From positions 1 to 64,000 of the forward strand of contig CAZMZH010000009.1 in NCBI GenBank assembly GCA_964570665.1: 64,000 bases of DNA. Direction: 5' to 3'. This stretch comes from JAJDAT01 sp964570665 (GTDB taxonomy: Bacteria > Nitrospinota > Nitrospinia > Nitrospinales > JAJDAT01). A program made the translations under genes and the position numbers. The notes under the pieces are model-generated. The model was not told the DNA's origin. It was given only the letters and a program-made list of their open reading frames with translations, and did no database searches. This document shows positions 45,553-54,167 of this stretch, piece by piece (position 1 is the first letter of the stretch; each line of letters begins with the position of its first letter).

Positions 45553-45804
45553 ATGAAAAAACTAAACGCAAGCGAAGCCAAACAGCGCTTCGGGGAAATG
45601 CTGGATACGGTGCAACAAGAGCCTGTTGTTATTCAACGTTCGGGACGTGATAAAGCGGTTGTTTTGTCTATCCGAGACTATAAAAATATAGTCGAGGACA
45701 AATATCTTGGAGAGAAGGCACAAAAGGTCGAACGCAAAGGCAAGTATCTTGGTAAAAAAGAATCCGAGAACTTACTGAAAGCGGCTAAAAATGCTGGAAG
45801 TTAG
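45553..45804 (+). CDS. Phd/YefM-family antitoxin
   Basis: The protein is 83 aa. The N-terminus (MKKLNASEAKQRFGEMLDTVQQEPVVIQRSGRDKAVVLSIRDY, shown in parts) is the Phd/YefM DNA-binding fold; the charged C-terminal tail binds toxin. It overlaps the RelE/ParE-like toxin gene by 14 bp. The operon probably autoregulates through the direct repeats just upstream. Confidence 0.9.
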   Translation: MKKLNASEAKQRFGEMLDTVQQEPVVIQRSGRDKAVVLSIRDYKNIVEDKYLGEKAQKVERKGKYLGKKESENLLKAAKNAGS

Positions 45805-46072
45805 AATCCTTGACCATGCGGCCAAATCTTTAAAAAGTCTAATTAAAAAAGCTCCGAAAACAGCCGCGCAGATAGCGCAGAAAATTTCAGAGTTACAGGA
45901 GACCCCGGAACCTGCCTCATCAAGCGGCCTTGTTGGTTACGCGCCTTTACGTCGCATTCGCGTCGATAAATACCGAATTGTTTATAAGCACGATGGCAAG
46001 ACTTTAAAAATTTTGTTGATTGAAAAGAGAGACAAGGTTTATCAAGAGCTTCCAAAAATAAAGAACGATTGA
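45791..46072 (+). CDS. RelE/ParE-family toxin
   Basis: The protein is 93 aa. The RelE/ParE fold is recognised by LDHAAKSLKSLIKKAPKTAAQIAQKI at the start, LRRIRVDKYRIVYKHDG in the core and LLIEKRDKVY at the end. RelE-type toxins cut mRNA on the ribosome and ParE-type toxins poison gyrase; which applies is not certain, though the Arg-rich core and YRIVY strand are common to both. The gene is intact and translationally coupled to its antitoxin. Confidence 0.88.
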   Translation: MLEVRILDHAAKSLKSLIKKAPKTAAQIAQKISELQETPEPASSSGLVGYAPLRRIRVDKYRIVYKHDGKTLKILLIEKRDKVYQELPKIKND

Positions 46073-46350
46073 TTCAGGAAACTAGTCAATTTTTATTTTC
46101 TGGTCAGAGACCCGCTTACGAGATAATCCTTTTTATCTCAAGTATAGAATTTTTAATTGGGCGCTATAAAAAATAATGGGAGAATAAGCGACCTGGAAGG
46201 AGAGGCCCGAAAAGGAAGCCGATACTTAAAAAAGCTGGCTAACTTTTTAGGATTAGTGATCCAATTTTTGTTGCTTTTATACAATGTGCTCCAATTCTTT
46301 AATATTAGCGGTTGCACAATATAAAACAAATAACATATTTAGGAAATGAG

Positions 46351-48450
46351 ATGAAAGCTGGAGAAGAATATTTATTAAGATTTTTAGAAGGGCATGATAA
46401 ACGTTTTGTGATACCTGTTTATCAAAGAAATTACGATTGGAAACGCGAGCAATGCAATCAGATTTTTAATGATATTTTAGGTATTATAAATCAAAGGCAA
46501 GAAAGCTATTTTATAGGTTCAATTGTCTCTATCCATAATGATAATTCTGTTGATCGTGAATATGTTGTCATTGATGGACAGCAACGTATAACAACTATTA
46601 CTCTTATACTTCTTGCTATTCATAACTTACTTGAAGCTGGGAAAATAGATACGACAACTCCAAATCTCAAAGATCAAATAAAAGAGCAGTATTTGTTAAA
46701 CAAATATTCAGAAGATGAGAAACGGATTCGTCTGAAGCCAATTAAAGATGATAACCAAGCATTCCTAAAGCTGTTTTCCGATAGTCCTAATCAATATGTC
46801 CAAGATTCTAATATCACATTAAATTATAATTATTTTGTCGAACAAATTTTAGGTTTAAAAGAGAGAAACATAAAAGTTGAAGAAGTATATGAGGCCATTA
46901 AAAAATTATCGATTGTAGATATCAAATTGAAACGAGGTGAAGACAATCCTCAATTGATTTTTGAGAGTCTAAACTCAACGGGAAAAAAATTAGAAGAAGC
47001 CGATCTTATCCGAAACTTTATATTGATGGATAAAACACCAGATATCCAAGAAAAGTTTTACGATAAATATTGGAACCCTATCGAAAAAAATACTCACTAT
47101 GATGTTGGGCGGTTTATCAGAGACTACTTAACTTTCGCTCGTGCCAAAACACCACGGAAAGATAGAGTTTATATCGAGTTTAAAAAGTACGTTCAAGAAA
47201 AATATAATGGAATGGAAGAGTTGAAAGGGTTGCTGGAAGAGCTTCTTAAATTCTCAATTTTCTACAAAGCTTTTCTTTCCTATAATACCGAAGATAACAG
47301 TGTAAATGAGGCTTTGAAAAGAATTGATAGGTTACAGGTAACTGTATCATATCCATTTCTACTAGATGTGTTCAATGCATACGAAAATAAATTTATAGAT
47401 TTAAATGGAGTAGCGGAAATTTTAGAAGTAATTGAGGCTTTTGTTATTAGACGGATGATATGTAATGTTCCTGCAAATGCATTAAACAAAATTTTTGCTT
47501 CGCTTGGAAAGAATATTCGAAAGCCTAAACATTTTTCTAAAAACTATATTGATATTTTTAAATTTCTTATTACGGCTGGCTATTCATCTAATCGTTTTCC
47601 TAGTAACGAGGAATTTACAAATGAACTTGTAAAACGTGATGTTTATAACCTTAAAGGAAAAAACAAAATTCATCTTTTTGAAAGGTTAGAAAATTTTAAT
47701 AATAGAGAAAAAGTTGATGTTGAGAATTTGACAGAAGCAAAAAAAGAAGGTCTAACCTTTGAACATATTATGCCGCAAAAACTTAGTTCCTCATGGGAAA
47801 AAGATTTGGGGGAGAACTTTGACCAAACCCATGAAAAATATATTAACACCCTTGGGAACATTACCCTTACAGCCTACAATAGCAGTTTATCTAATAAACC
47901 GTTTAAGGAAAAAGTTAGCAAAGAAAATGGATTTAAAGATAGCCGATTATGGCTAAATCAATATCTTATTGGCCTTGAAAAATGGGGAGAAAAAGAAATT
48001 TGTGCTCGCGCTGAGGTTTTAGGGAAACGAGCGCTTTCTATTTGGAAGTTTCCAGAAACGACATATGCCGGACTTAAAAAGCAAGATACAGAAATTGGGC
48101 TTGATGAGAATTATACTTTTACAAATACAAAGCCTAAAAGCTTCACATTTTTAGACCAGAATTATCCTGTTAAAAATTGGAAAGATGTTTATCTAACCAC
48201 ATTGAAGTTATTTCATGATCTTGATCCAGTGAGCTTTAATTCTCTTATAGGTGAACCAGACCATCAAAGTTATTTAGCTCATACAAAGGGTGTGCATAAA
48301 CATCAAGATAAAATTACCAATAACATATACGTAAATACAAATCTAAGCGCTCGCGGAATTATTCGAATATTAAAAAAGCTTTTTTCTGCATATGATTTAG
48401 ACGAGTCCGATTTTGTAATCACTTTGCACCAGGAAAATAAGGCTTCTTAA
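46351..48450 (+). CDS. GmrSD-like DUF262/DUF1524 restriction nuclease
   Basis: The ATG at 46351, with AGGA upstream, gives 699 aa; a TTG 13 codons earlier is unlikely. The N-terminal DUF262 domain has FVIPVYQRNYDW and VIDGQQRITT, a nucleotide-binding ParB-like motif. The DUF1524 HNH nuclease domain is near residues 465-530 (FEHIMPQ, then LGNITLTAYNSSLSN). A C-terminal domain of about 110 residues resembles DUF5655. Single-chain DUF262-DUF1524 proteins include type IV restriction enzymes of the GmrSD kind that cut modified phage DNA, so anti-phage defence is the likely role. Confidence 0.85.
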   Translation: MKAGEEYLLRFLEGHDKRFVIPVYQRNYDWKREQCNQIFNDILGIINQRQESYFIGSIVSIHNDNSVDREYVVIDGQQRITTITLILLAIHNLLEAGKIDTTTPNLKDQIKEQYLLNKYSEDEKRIRLKPIKDDNQAFLKLFSDSPNQYVQDSNITLNYNYFVEQILGLKERNIKVEEVYEAIKKLSIVDIKLKRGEDNPQLIFESLNSTGKKLEEADLIRNFILMDKTPDIQEKFYDKYWNPIEKNTHYDVGRFIRDYLTFARAKTPRKDRVYIEFKKYVQEKYNGMEELKGLLEELLKFSIFYKAFLSYNTEDNSVNEALKRIDRLQVTVSYPFLLDVFNAYENKFIDLNGVAEILEVIEAFVIRRMICNVPANALNKIFASLGKNIRKPKHFSKNYIDIFKFLITAGYSSNRFPSNEEFTNELVKRDVYNLKGKNKIHLFERLENFNNREKVDVENLTEAKKEGLTFEHIMPQKLSSSWEKDLGENFDQTHEKYINTLGNITLTAYNSSLSNKPFKEKVSKENGFKDSRLWLNQYLIGLEKWGEKEICARAEVLGKRALSIWKFPETTYAGLKKQDTEIGLDENYTFTNTKPKSFTFLDQNYPVKNWKDVYLTTLKLFHDLDPVSFNSLIGEPDHQSYLAHTKGVHKHQDKITNNIYVNTNLSARGIIRILKKLFSAYDLDESDFVITLHQENKAS

Positions 48451-48566
48451 AGAACCGTAGAGGACTTATTTGCTAAAGATTGATCATAAAACATCCTCTA
48501 GCTAGTCATGGATCAAAATTTTTAAAAAAAGAATTCTCCAACTTTGCAAAAAAGTTAGACAATAAT

Positions 48567-49008
48567 TCAATTTCTAGTCCGTTCGACTTCGGCTACGTCG
48601 ATTTCTTTATTTCTGCGGTCGTAGAGCTTAGTGGTTTTTGGAGTGGCATGTCCGGCTATCTTTTGAGCCATTTCAAGCATCCCACCATTTTGTAGATAAG
48701 AAGTAATGCCGCGCGCTCGAAAACTATGATTGCAGTGGCCGTTTGTACGTCTGCGTTTTTAGCGCGTTGATTCACCATTCTGTAAATATCGGTTCGGTGC
48801 ATGCCGCGCTCGGTAAGCGTTTTACTTTTTTCAATCGTCGAACGAAAAAGAAACCTTTTCTTATATTCCCCGATTCCTGCCGCTTGTATGTATTCGTCCA
48901 AATAATTTTCCAAGGTCCGATTGACCGGATACCTTAACGCTTTGCCGCCTTTTTCGGCGAGTTTTAAAAACCACTGCTTGCCTTGCGGGTAATAATCTTC
49001 GACCCCTA
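48567..49008 (-). pseudogene. Tyrosine recombinase/integrase remnant
   Basis: The reverse strand holds the C-terminal half of a tyrosine recombinase in two frames. The first reads VEDYYPQGKQWFLKLAEKGGK, LFRSTIEKSKTLTERGMHRTD and YRMVNQRAKNA. After a frameshift near 48735 the second frame gives HSFRARGITSYLQNGG, then AQKIAGHATPKTTKLYDRR, containing the HxxR, the second His and the catalytic Tyr. The N-terminal domain and first catalytic Arg region are absent, and the remnant begins immediately at the stop codon of fur. It is a dead integrase, probably from the element that brought the neighbouring accessory genes. Confidence 0.8.
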
Positions 49009-49434
49009 CTATTTGCAATCGGAACAGGTTCCGTAAAGAGCCATTTTGTGGTTTTGTAATATGAAGTTATGTTTTAAGGCGACTTCTTTTTGGAATTGTT
49101 CGATGAGGGGATGTTCAAACTCCACAATTTTCCCGCAATGATTACACACCAGATGATCGTGATGCCCTTGCCTGAATAATCGTTCGTAAAACCTCTTGCC
49201 GTTGGGTAGTGTGTTTTCCCGCGCCAATCCGCATTCCGTTAAAAGATTGATGGTTCTATAAACCGTGGCGATTCCAATAGAGGAATCGATTTCTTTAGCG
49301 CGGTCGAAGAGTTCTTCCACTTCTAAATGTCCTTTATTATCTAAAAAAGCTTTTAGGATGGCTTCCCGCTGAGGAGTTAATCTTAGATCTTTTTGTTTCA
49401 AATAATCTTTGAGGATAATGAGTTCTTGGTCCAT
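49009..49434 (-). CDS. fur: Ferric uptake regulator family protein Fur
   Basis: The protein is 141 aa with the winged-helix DNA-binding part (RLTPQREAILKAFLDNKGHLEVEELFDRA, with IATVYRTINLL) and a C-terminal dimerisation domain. HHDHLVCNHCGKIVEF and CSDC hold metal-binding His and two CxxC zinc sites. It ends within the junction with an integrase remnant, but the C-terminal CSDCK is intact. The neighbouring TonB block and Fur-box-like sites support an iron-Fur role over PerR or Zur. No clear ribosome site precedes the ATG. Confidence 0.92.
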   Translation of the reverse strand: MDQELIILKDYLKQKDLRLTPQREAILKAFLDNKGHLEVEELFDRAKEIDSSIGIATVYRTINLLTECGLARENTLPNGKRFYERLFRQGHHDHLVCNHCGKIVEFEHPLIEQFQKEVALKHNFILQNHKMALYGTCSDCK

Positions 49435-49608
49435 CGATTTTGGTTGTAATTAAATAGAAATGGTAGGGCGATTGTCGCTACTTAAGAAAAATAGAGGGTC
49501 GCTGGCTTGTAATTTGTTAATGATTTTGAAATTCATTATGAAAAACTAGCTCATTTTTTTAACAAAATCAACAAAAACTAAAAAATTTTTTTTGTAACTT
49601 AAAAGTGA

Positions 49609-49659
49609 TTGACAGAAGACATGGCTTGTATTATTATTGATATTCATTATCAATAATAA
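49609..49659 (+). promoter_or_regulatory. Sigma-70 promoter overlapped by a Fur box
   Basis: TTGACA (49609-49614) and TATTAT (49632-49637) are spaced by 17 bp. The -10 box lies inside a perfect 12-bp inverted repeat, ttattattgata (49631-49642) and tatcaataataa (49648-49659), around 5 bases, close to the GATAATGATAATCATTATC consensus. It is directed rightward, where no gene starts for 600 bp. Confidence 0.75.
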
Positions 49660-49877
49660 TTGTTTTTTAAGCGATTAAAGAGAATGACATGTTTATTTTT
49701 GCAAATTGCTTAATTTGTTAGTTGATAATGGTTTTTAAAGTCGTTTTTGATTTAAAGGGTCATTTGCACGTTAAATAATACATTTTCTTTATTTATAGAT
49801 CCCAGAAGGTCGGTAAGTTGGAAATTACCTGATTTGCCCCTACTCCCCTTCGTTTTCAACTTGTCGACCTTTTCTTT
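49644..49877 (+). ncRNA. Candidate Fur-regulated small RNA
   Basis: A Fur-box promoter fires rightward into DNA without a gene: only reading frames of about ten codons follow. The stretch ends about 230 nt later in a strong intrinsic terminator (49806-49877), long before the exbB promoter at 50103. This is the layout of RyhB and PrrF type iron-sparing RNAs. A short peptide is the alternative, since ATGs with an AAGAGA-like ribosome site occur near 49685. Expression is not shown here. Confidence 0.5.
49806..49877 (+). terminator. Intrinsic terminator of the candidate small RNA
   Basis: AAGGTCG (49806-49812) pairs with CGACCTT (49865-49871), a two-base internal loop follows (GT opposite GT), then AAGTTG pairs with CAACTT and GAAA with TTTC-type bases. 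The 3' side continues as TTTCTTT. Confidence 0.6.
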
Positions 49878-50102
49878 AATCAGTAAGTCCTTACATTTTT
49901 AGGTATCGCTTCAATAATCAGAAAATGGCGTTAAAAGCAGTTAATTTTTGGTTGAATATCCAAAGAGCTAAGAATTTTAAAATTTCTTGCCTGGAAAGAG
50001 ATCTAATTAATAATAGGATTTATTGAAGAGTTTTTGATCCAACCGATTGTCTAGATGGGCTCATTTAAAAAATAATAGATTGAAATATTAGGGTTTAACC
50101 GG

Positions 50103-50148
50103 TTGACAAAAAAGCTTATTAATAATATCATTGATAATCGTTTTCAAA
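50103..50148 (+). promoter_or_regulatory. exbB promoter with overlapping Fur-box-like site
   Basis: TTGACA (50103-50108), a 17-bp spacer and TATCAT (50126-50131) form a strong promoter. ATATCATTGATAATCGTTTTCAA overlaps the -10 and start site and carries Fur half-sites (TTGATAATCGTTTTCAA). The exbB ATG is 130-140 nt downstream, so the mRNA has a long leader. Confidence 0.65.
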
Positions 50149-50278
50149 TTTAAATTAAATTTACGTTTAAATCGTATCCGTTTTAAGTCTCAATCGGGTT
50201 TTTTATTTTTTATAAAAACTTGAAAATACGGGTTGATGGATAACTTTTTGGTAATTATTTAGTAGGGACGAGGTAATA

Positions 50279-50983
50279 ATGTTTGAATCCTTAAGTATGT
50301 TGACCAAAGGTGGAGTCATCATGATTCCCATCTTTATTTGTTCCGTTGTTGGATTGACCATAATCATTGAAAGGTTTATTTATTTTCGTAAATCATCCGA
50401 AGATCCTGAAAAAATATTTGAGTCCTTGACGAAGTTGTTAAAAGACGAAGGCGGATTCCATGATAAGGAAGGCGAACATCCGGAAGCGGTCAAACTTTTT
50501 GCCGCCTCTCCTGGGCCTGTTGGTCGTTTAATGCAAGCGGGACTGAATCATAAAGACGTACCAAGATGGAAGTTGGAAGAAAAACTTTCGGTAGTAGGAC
50601 AGGAAGAACTCAATAAATTGGGAAAAAATATTCGCGGTTTGGAAGTGATAGCCACTATTTCTCCATTGATGGGTTTGCTTGGTACCGTTATGGGGATGGT
50701 GCAGGCGTTTAATAAAGTTGCGCAATACAAAGGACAGGTCGATCCTAGCATTCTGGCGGGCGGAATTTGGGAAGCTTTGCTTACAACGGCGGCTGGTTTG
50801 GCTGTGGCGATTCCGGTGGTGGTGATGTTGCATTTTTTTGATAGAAAAATAGAAAAAATATCCTTCCTGTTGGAAAAATTTGGCCAATTGTTAATCCACC
50901 ACTTTGACGAAGAGCGTGAAGAAGAAAACCAGAAAAAAGACTGGAAAGACAACCGACCTGAACTAGTTAAGGTTCAAGGATAA
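50279..50983 (+). CDS. exbB: ExbB, MotA/TolQ/ExbB proton channel protein
   Basis: The protein is 234 aa with GAGGTAATA before the ATG. Three membrane helices are predicted (about 14-30, 118-140, 160-185). The ExbB/TolQ core GLEVIATISPLMGLLGTVMGMVQAF and ILAGGIWEALLTTAAGLAVAIPVV is clear. Together with ExbD and TonB it turns the proton gradient into energy for outer-membrane transport. It is first in a Fur-controlled operon exbB-exbD-exbD-tonB. Confidence 0.93.
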   Translation: MFESLSMLTKGGVIMIPIFICSVVGLTIIIERFIYFRKSSEDPEKIFESLTKLLKDEGGFHDKEGEHPEAVKLFAASPGPVGRLMQAGLNHKDVPRWKLEEKLSVVGQEELNKLGKNIRGLEVIATISPLMGLLGTVMGMVQAFNKVAQYKGQVDPSILAGGIWEALLTTAAGLAVAIPVVVMLHFFDRKIEKISFLLEKFGQLLIHHFDEEREEENQKKDWKDNRPELVKVQG

Positions 50984-51001
50984 TTTTGATATTGACGAAA
51001 T

Positions 51002-51391
51002 ATGAAAATTGTTAGATATCGAAAAAACCAGTACAAGTTGGATATGGCTCCATTGATTGATGTTGTTTTCCTTCTTCTTATCTTTTTTATGCTGACCTTT
51101 GCCATTCAAGGGCAGGCGATGGATATTAAATTGCCTCAAGGTCAGTCGACTTCTAATCCCGTTCAACAAAAAGATATTACCATTCGAATATCTATGGATG
51201 GAGATCTGCTTTTGGATAATTCGCCGGTTACCCTGGACAATTTAATCGATAAACTCAAAGTTAAATTGGTTGCAAGAAGCGATAAATTGGTCAAGATTGA
51301 ACCGGATAAAAAAGCCAAGTATCGACAATTTGCAACTGTTTTAGATTACGCTCGGATAGCGGGAGCCGAAGACTTTTCAATCGTTAGATAA
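51002..51391 (+). CDS. exbD: ExbD biopolymer transport protein (first copy)
   Basis: The protein is 129 aa with one membrane helix at about 18-38. The key Asp is in the segment MAPLIDVVFLLLIFFMLTFA, where ExbD/TolR members have the proton-bearing acidic residue. The rest is a small periplasmic domain (KLPQGQSTSN, then DGDLLLDNSPV). It lies 18 bp after exbB and 9 bp before a second exbD. Two ExbD paralogues in one operon suggest a heteromeric motor or receptor-specific versions. Confidence 0.92.
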   Translation: MKIVRYRKNQYKLDMAPLIDVVFLLLIFFMLTFAIQGQAMDIKLPQGQSTSNPVQQKDITIRISMDGDLLLDNSPVTLDNLIDKLKVKLVARSDKLVKIEPDKKAKYRQFATVLDYARIAGAEDFSIVR

Positions 51392-51400
51392 AATAAATTT

Positions 51401-51808
51401 ATGGCGATCAAGTTTCAAAAAGAGAAAAAAAAAGAGTTCAAGATTGATCTGATTCCGATGATCAATATCGTTTTTTTATTGCTAATTTTTTTCATGCTCA
51501 CTTCGTCCGCGATTCAGGCCAATCAAAAAATTCAACTTCCGAAAGCGCATTCTGCAGACTTATTAAACGAGCGTAATATTACGATAGTGATTGAACCTAA
51601 CGGTTCCTTGGAATTGGATGGCAATGCTATCGCCTTGGAGTCGTTGCTGCCAGAATTGACAGAAAAATTAAAAAATAAAAAAAAGAAGGCAGTGGAAATT
51701 CAAGGGGATCAAAACATCGAATTTGATACTTTTGGAAAAATTATTGACGTTGCAAAACAAGCGGGGGCTGTTGATTTTTTTCTAGCTGCCGAACAAGTTA
51801 AATCGTAA
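51401..51808 (+). CDS. exbD: ExbD biopolymer transport protein (second copy)
   Basis: The protein is 135 aa with the same build as the preceding ExbD: a basic N-terminus, membrane helix (about 18-38) and periplasmic domain. The core reads DLIPMINIVFLLLIFFMLTS, so the usual Asp at the proton site is Asn (MIN rather than LID), unlike copy one. A proton-path residue may therefore be missing here, with the first copy supplying function. tonB starts about 28 bp after it. Confidence 0.9.
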   Translation: MAIKFQKEKKKEFKIDLIPMINIVFLLLIFFMLTSSAIQANQKIQLPKAHSADLLNERNITIVIEPNGSLELDGNAIALESLLPELTEKLKNKKKKAVEIQGDQNIEFDTFGKIIDVAKQAGAVDFFLAAEQVKS

Positions 51809-51835
51809 AATCTAAAGCGTTTTATTGAAGAGATA

Positions 51836-53050
51836 ATGTTCGAAAAATCCACCTTATTTTCATTCTCGGGATCGTTTGTATTCCATTTAGCGTTCGTTGC
51901 CGTTGCGGGCAACTTTATGTTTACCGATCCGCCGCCTCCGCCGCCTAAGAAAGTATATCGCCTGGAAGTTATTAAGAAAAAACCTCCTGTAGAAAAGAAA
52001 AAGATCAAAGAACGGAAAAAAATCAAAAGAATAATTCCAAAACCGATTAAGCCGATCAAACAACCCAAAGTGATGACAAAGCAAGAACCGTTATTAATGG
52101 CTAAAGTTATGCCGATGCCGGTTCCTCAGATACGGCCGATGAAGCAGATGCCGTTACCCACAGCTACTCCGGTTACAACTATTTCATCGACGCCGATGGT
52201 CGCTAAAGTTGCAACGGCAGAACCTAGAAGGGTGCAACCTGTAACTCAAACTGTGGCGGTTTCTTCTCCTGTTTCAAGTTTTGAATCAACACCTACGGTT
52301 AAAGCGGTTGCTTTTACTGCTCCTCAAGCGATTCGTTCGGCTGTTACAACAAACAACGCGCCGGCAGCAAGAGCTTCTTCTATTGTATCTAAATCCACAA
52401 AAAGAATTAAGTTGGCTTCTGTTGCGGCTCCGCGAGCCATATCAAGTCCTATTGTTTCCAAAAGCGGTTCTACACGGTCGGCTTGGGTTTCAAAGAAGGT
52501 TAAGCGAGTGGCATTGCCGCAAGCGACTCCTCAAAAGATGGGAAGTTTAGAAGAGGAAGACAAAGGGCCCGGTAAAATTGCATTAGTCGATACAAAACGT
52601 ATCCGGGCATTTTCGCTGCCAAAGGGAGCGCCCATGAAACCTCAAAGCTTTAACGCTCCCAGTTCTAAGGGAACCAGAACGGCTTTTTATGAAGGCGTTG
52701 GCCAAAGAATTGTGGTTGCCGCATTAGATCCAAGAGCCATTCCTAACTTCACTGACGAGGGGGCTTTACGAGGATACAAAAACAGGTTGGGACGAGTTAT
52801 TGCTCGAAATAAAAAATACCCGAATTTATCGCGTAGAAAACGCGAAGAAGGCAGGGTTGTCGTTAAATTTAATATATTAAGAAGTGGGGAAATTGAGGCC
52901 TTACAATGGGTATCCAAGTCTCCATACGAAAGACTTAATCAAGAAGCTTTGAAAGCGGTAAAGAGATCGGCTCCGTTTGCCGAACTACCCAGCGAAATTC
53001 CTGGCGCTTATTTACCGGTTGAGTTGCCATTTAGTTTTAAATTGAACTAA
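51836..53050 (+). CDS. tonB: TonB energy-transducing protein
   Basis: The protein is 404 aa with AAGAG before ATG. A single membrane anchor (about 8-26) is followed by a long Pro/Lys region (PPPPPPKK, then KKKIKERKKIKR and many PxP) that spans the periplasm, then an unusually long Ala/Ser/Thr/Pro-rich linker to about residue 300. The C-terminal TonB domain (about 310-404) has LGRVIARNKKYPNLSRRKREEGRVVVKFNI and ERLNQEALKAVKRSAPF. The length exceeds typical TonB (about 240 aa), mostly in the linker. Confidence 0.9.
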   Translation: MFEKSTLFSFSGSFVFHLAFVAVAGNFMFTDPPPPPPKKVYRLEVIKKKPPVEKKKIKERKKIKRIIPKPIKPIKQPKVMTKQEPLLMAKVMPMPVPQIRPMKQMPLPTATPVTTISSTPMVAKVATAEPRRVQPVTQTVAVSSPVSSFESTPTVKAVAFTAPQAIRSAVTTNNAPAARASSIVSKSTKRIKLASVAAPRAISSPIVSKSGSTRSAWVSKKVKRVALPQATPQKMGSLEEEDKGPGKIALVDTKRIRAFSLPKGAPMKPQSFNAPSSKGTRTAFYEGVGQRIVVAALDPRAIPNFTDEGALRGYKNRLGRVIARNKKYPNLSRRKREEGRVVVKFNILRSGEIEALQWVSKSPYERLNQEALKAVKRSAPFAELPSEIPGAYLPVELPFSFKLN

Positions 53051-53111
53051 AAAACTTATTAAAAAAGTTCGTTTATGAACGAATCTGTATTTTTGATGAT
53101 GGAGTTATAAA

Positions 53112-53837
53112 ATGAATCCGAAAAAAGCAACGCTTGTAATAATACTTTGTTTCTTATTCTTTTGGACGTCGATAAGCTTCGCGGAGATTAATGAAGTGGA
53201 CTCAAATTTTGACGGTAAAATCGACCAATGGCAACATTTAGGCGCTGATGGGAAGGTTACGAAAATTGAACATGACGGTAACTTTGACGGCAAAGTCGAT
53301 CAAGTTGAGCACTTCACCGGAAACAAAAAATTAAAACGCGTCGAATTTGATCGTAACAACGACGGCAATATGGATCATTTCCAAATTTACAACGACGCTG
53401 GAAAGATGACCCGAGTGGAGAAATCTTCTAAGCAAAATGGGAAAATTGATTGGAAAGAGTTTTACTCCGACGACAAAAAACTGCAACGGATTCAATTGGA
53501 CGACGATGGCGATGGAAAGTTTGAGACCTCCCAAATTTACAATTCGAGCGAGCAATTGGTAGAGATAGAAGGGGACGGTAATGGCGATGGCAAAGTGGAC
53601 CGCTGGAGTAAATTTCAAAGCGACCAATTGCAATATACGGCCTTCGATACTACAGGTAGTGGAAAACCCGATCAATGGCAACATTATGATAGCGGTCAAA
53701 ATCTTGCGAAAGCTGAATACGATACCAACAACGATGGTAAAGCGGATCGTTGGGAATATTTTAATGGCGGTAAATTAGCAAAAATTGAGTTAGATAGAAA
53801 TTTTGACGGCAAAGTCGATATGACTCAAAAAAAGTAA
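53112..53837 (+). CDS. Exported DxNxDG-repeat protein of the tonB operon
   Basis: The protein is 241 aa with a signal peptide (about 1-24, ending SFA). The rest is about nine repeats of 22-24 residues, each with DxNxDGKxDxW (for example DSNFDGKIDQW, DRNNDGNMDHF, DDDGDGKFET, DTNNDGKADRW), as in EF-hand-like calcium loops or thrombospondin-type-3-like repeats. It probably binds several Ca2+ ions outside the inner membrane. It lies 61 bp after tonB and before the receptor gene, so a role in iron uptake at the envelope is likely, but the exact job is unknown to me. Confidence 0.8.
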   Translation: MNPKKATLVIILCFLFFWTSISFAEINEVDSNFDGKIDQWQHLGADGKVTKIEHDGNFDGKVDQVEHFTGNKKLKRVEFDRNNDGNMDHFQIYNDAGKMTRVEKSSKQNGKIDWKEFYSDDKKLQRIQLDDDGDGKFETSQIYNSSEQLVEIEGDGNGDGKVDRWSKFQSDQLQYTAFDTTGSGKPDQWQHYDSGQNLAKAEYDTNNDGKADRWEYFNGGKLAKIELDRNFDGKVDMTQKK

Positions 53838-53889
53838 TTGATTTAATGGGTTAGAGACTTTATTATTTAGACGCTTACCTTAGTTTTAT

Positions 53890-53922
53890 GGAGGCAAATA
53901 ATATTTTTTGCCTCCGTTTAAC
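53890..53922 (+). terminator. Terminator of the exb-tonB operon
   Basis: GGAGGCAAA and TTTGCCTCC form a 9-bp stem, followed by a short T-rich tail. It lies about 50 bp after the DxNxDG-repeat gene. Confidence 0.65.
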
Positions 53923-54006
53923 CATTCAAAAGTTTTATTAATTTCCCCATAATTAGCTCGTTTATTTTTAATCATTAAAAAAGTTTAAAAAAATTTGATT
54001 TTAATC

Positions 54007-54055
54007 TTGAAAATCGTTCTCAATTTTGTTATAAATGAAAACCATTTTCAATTTC
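54007..54055 (+). promoter_or_regulatory. TonB-receptor promoter with two Fur-box-like sites
   Basis: TTGAAA (54007-54012) and TATAAA (54030-54035) are 17 bp apart. The sites TTGAAAATCGTTCTCAATT and ATGAAAACCATTTTCAATT cover the -35 and the start site, and each has TGAAAA/TTTTCA or GAAAAT/CTCA arms of the Fur type. The receptor gene follows after about 115 bp. Confidence 0.6.
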
Positions 54056-54167
54056 ATACGTAATCTATTGATTTTTAATTAATCTTAACAATAAAGAATT
54101 ATCAAGTTTCAGATTTTCCATTCCCAAGTTGGAAAGTTGCCATTTATTTATTAAGGAGGAGATTGGG

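Noticed and set aside
48480..48695. Plus-strand 71-aa frame after the GmrSD-like gene
   Set aside because: Its second half is antisense to the integrase remnant, and no ribosome site or family match was seen.
50160..50278. Riboswitch or attenuator in the exbB leader
   Set aside because: Only a 3-bp CCG/CGG stem before a T run was found, too weak to call.
52281..52550. Second frame within tonB
   Set aside because: It is an Arg/Leu-rich shadow of the Ala/Thr/Pro linker of TonB.
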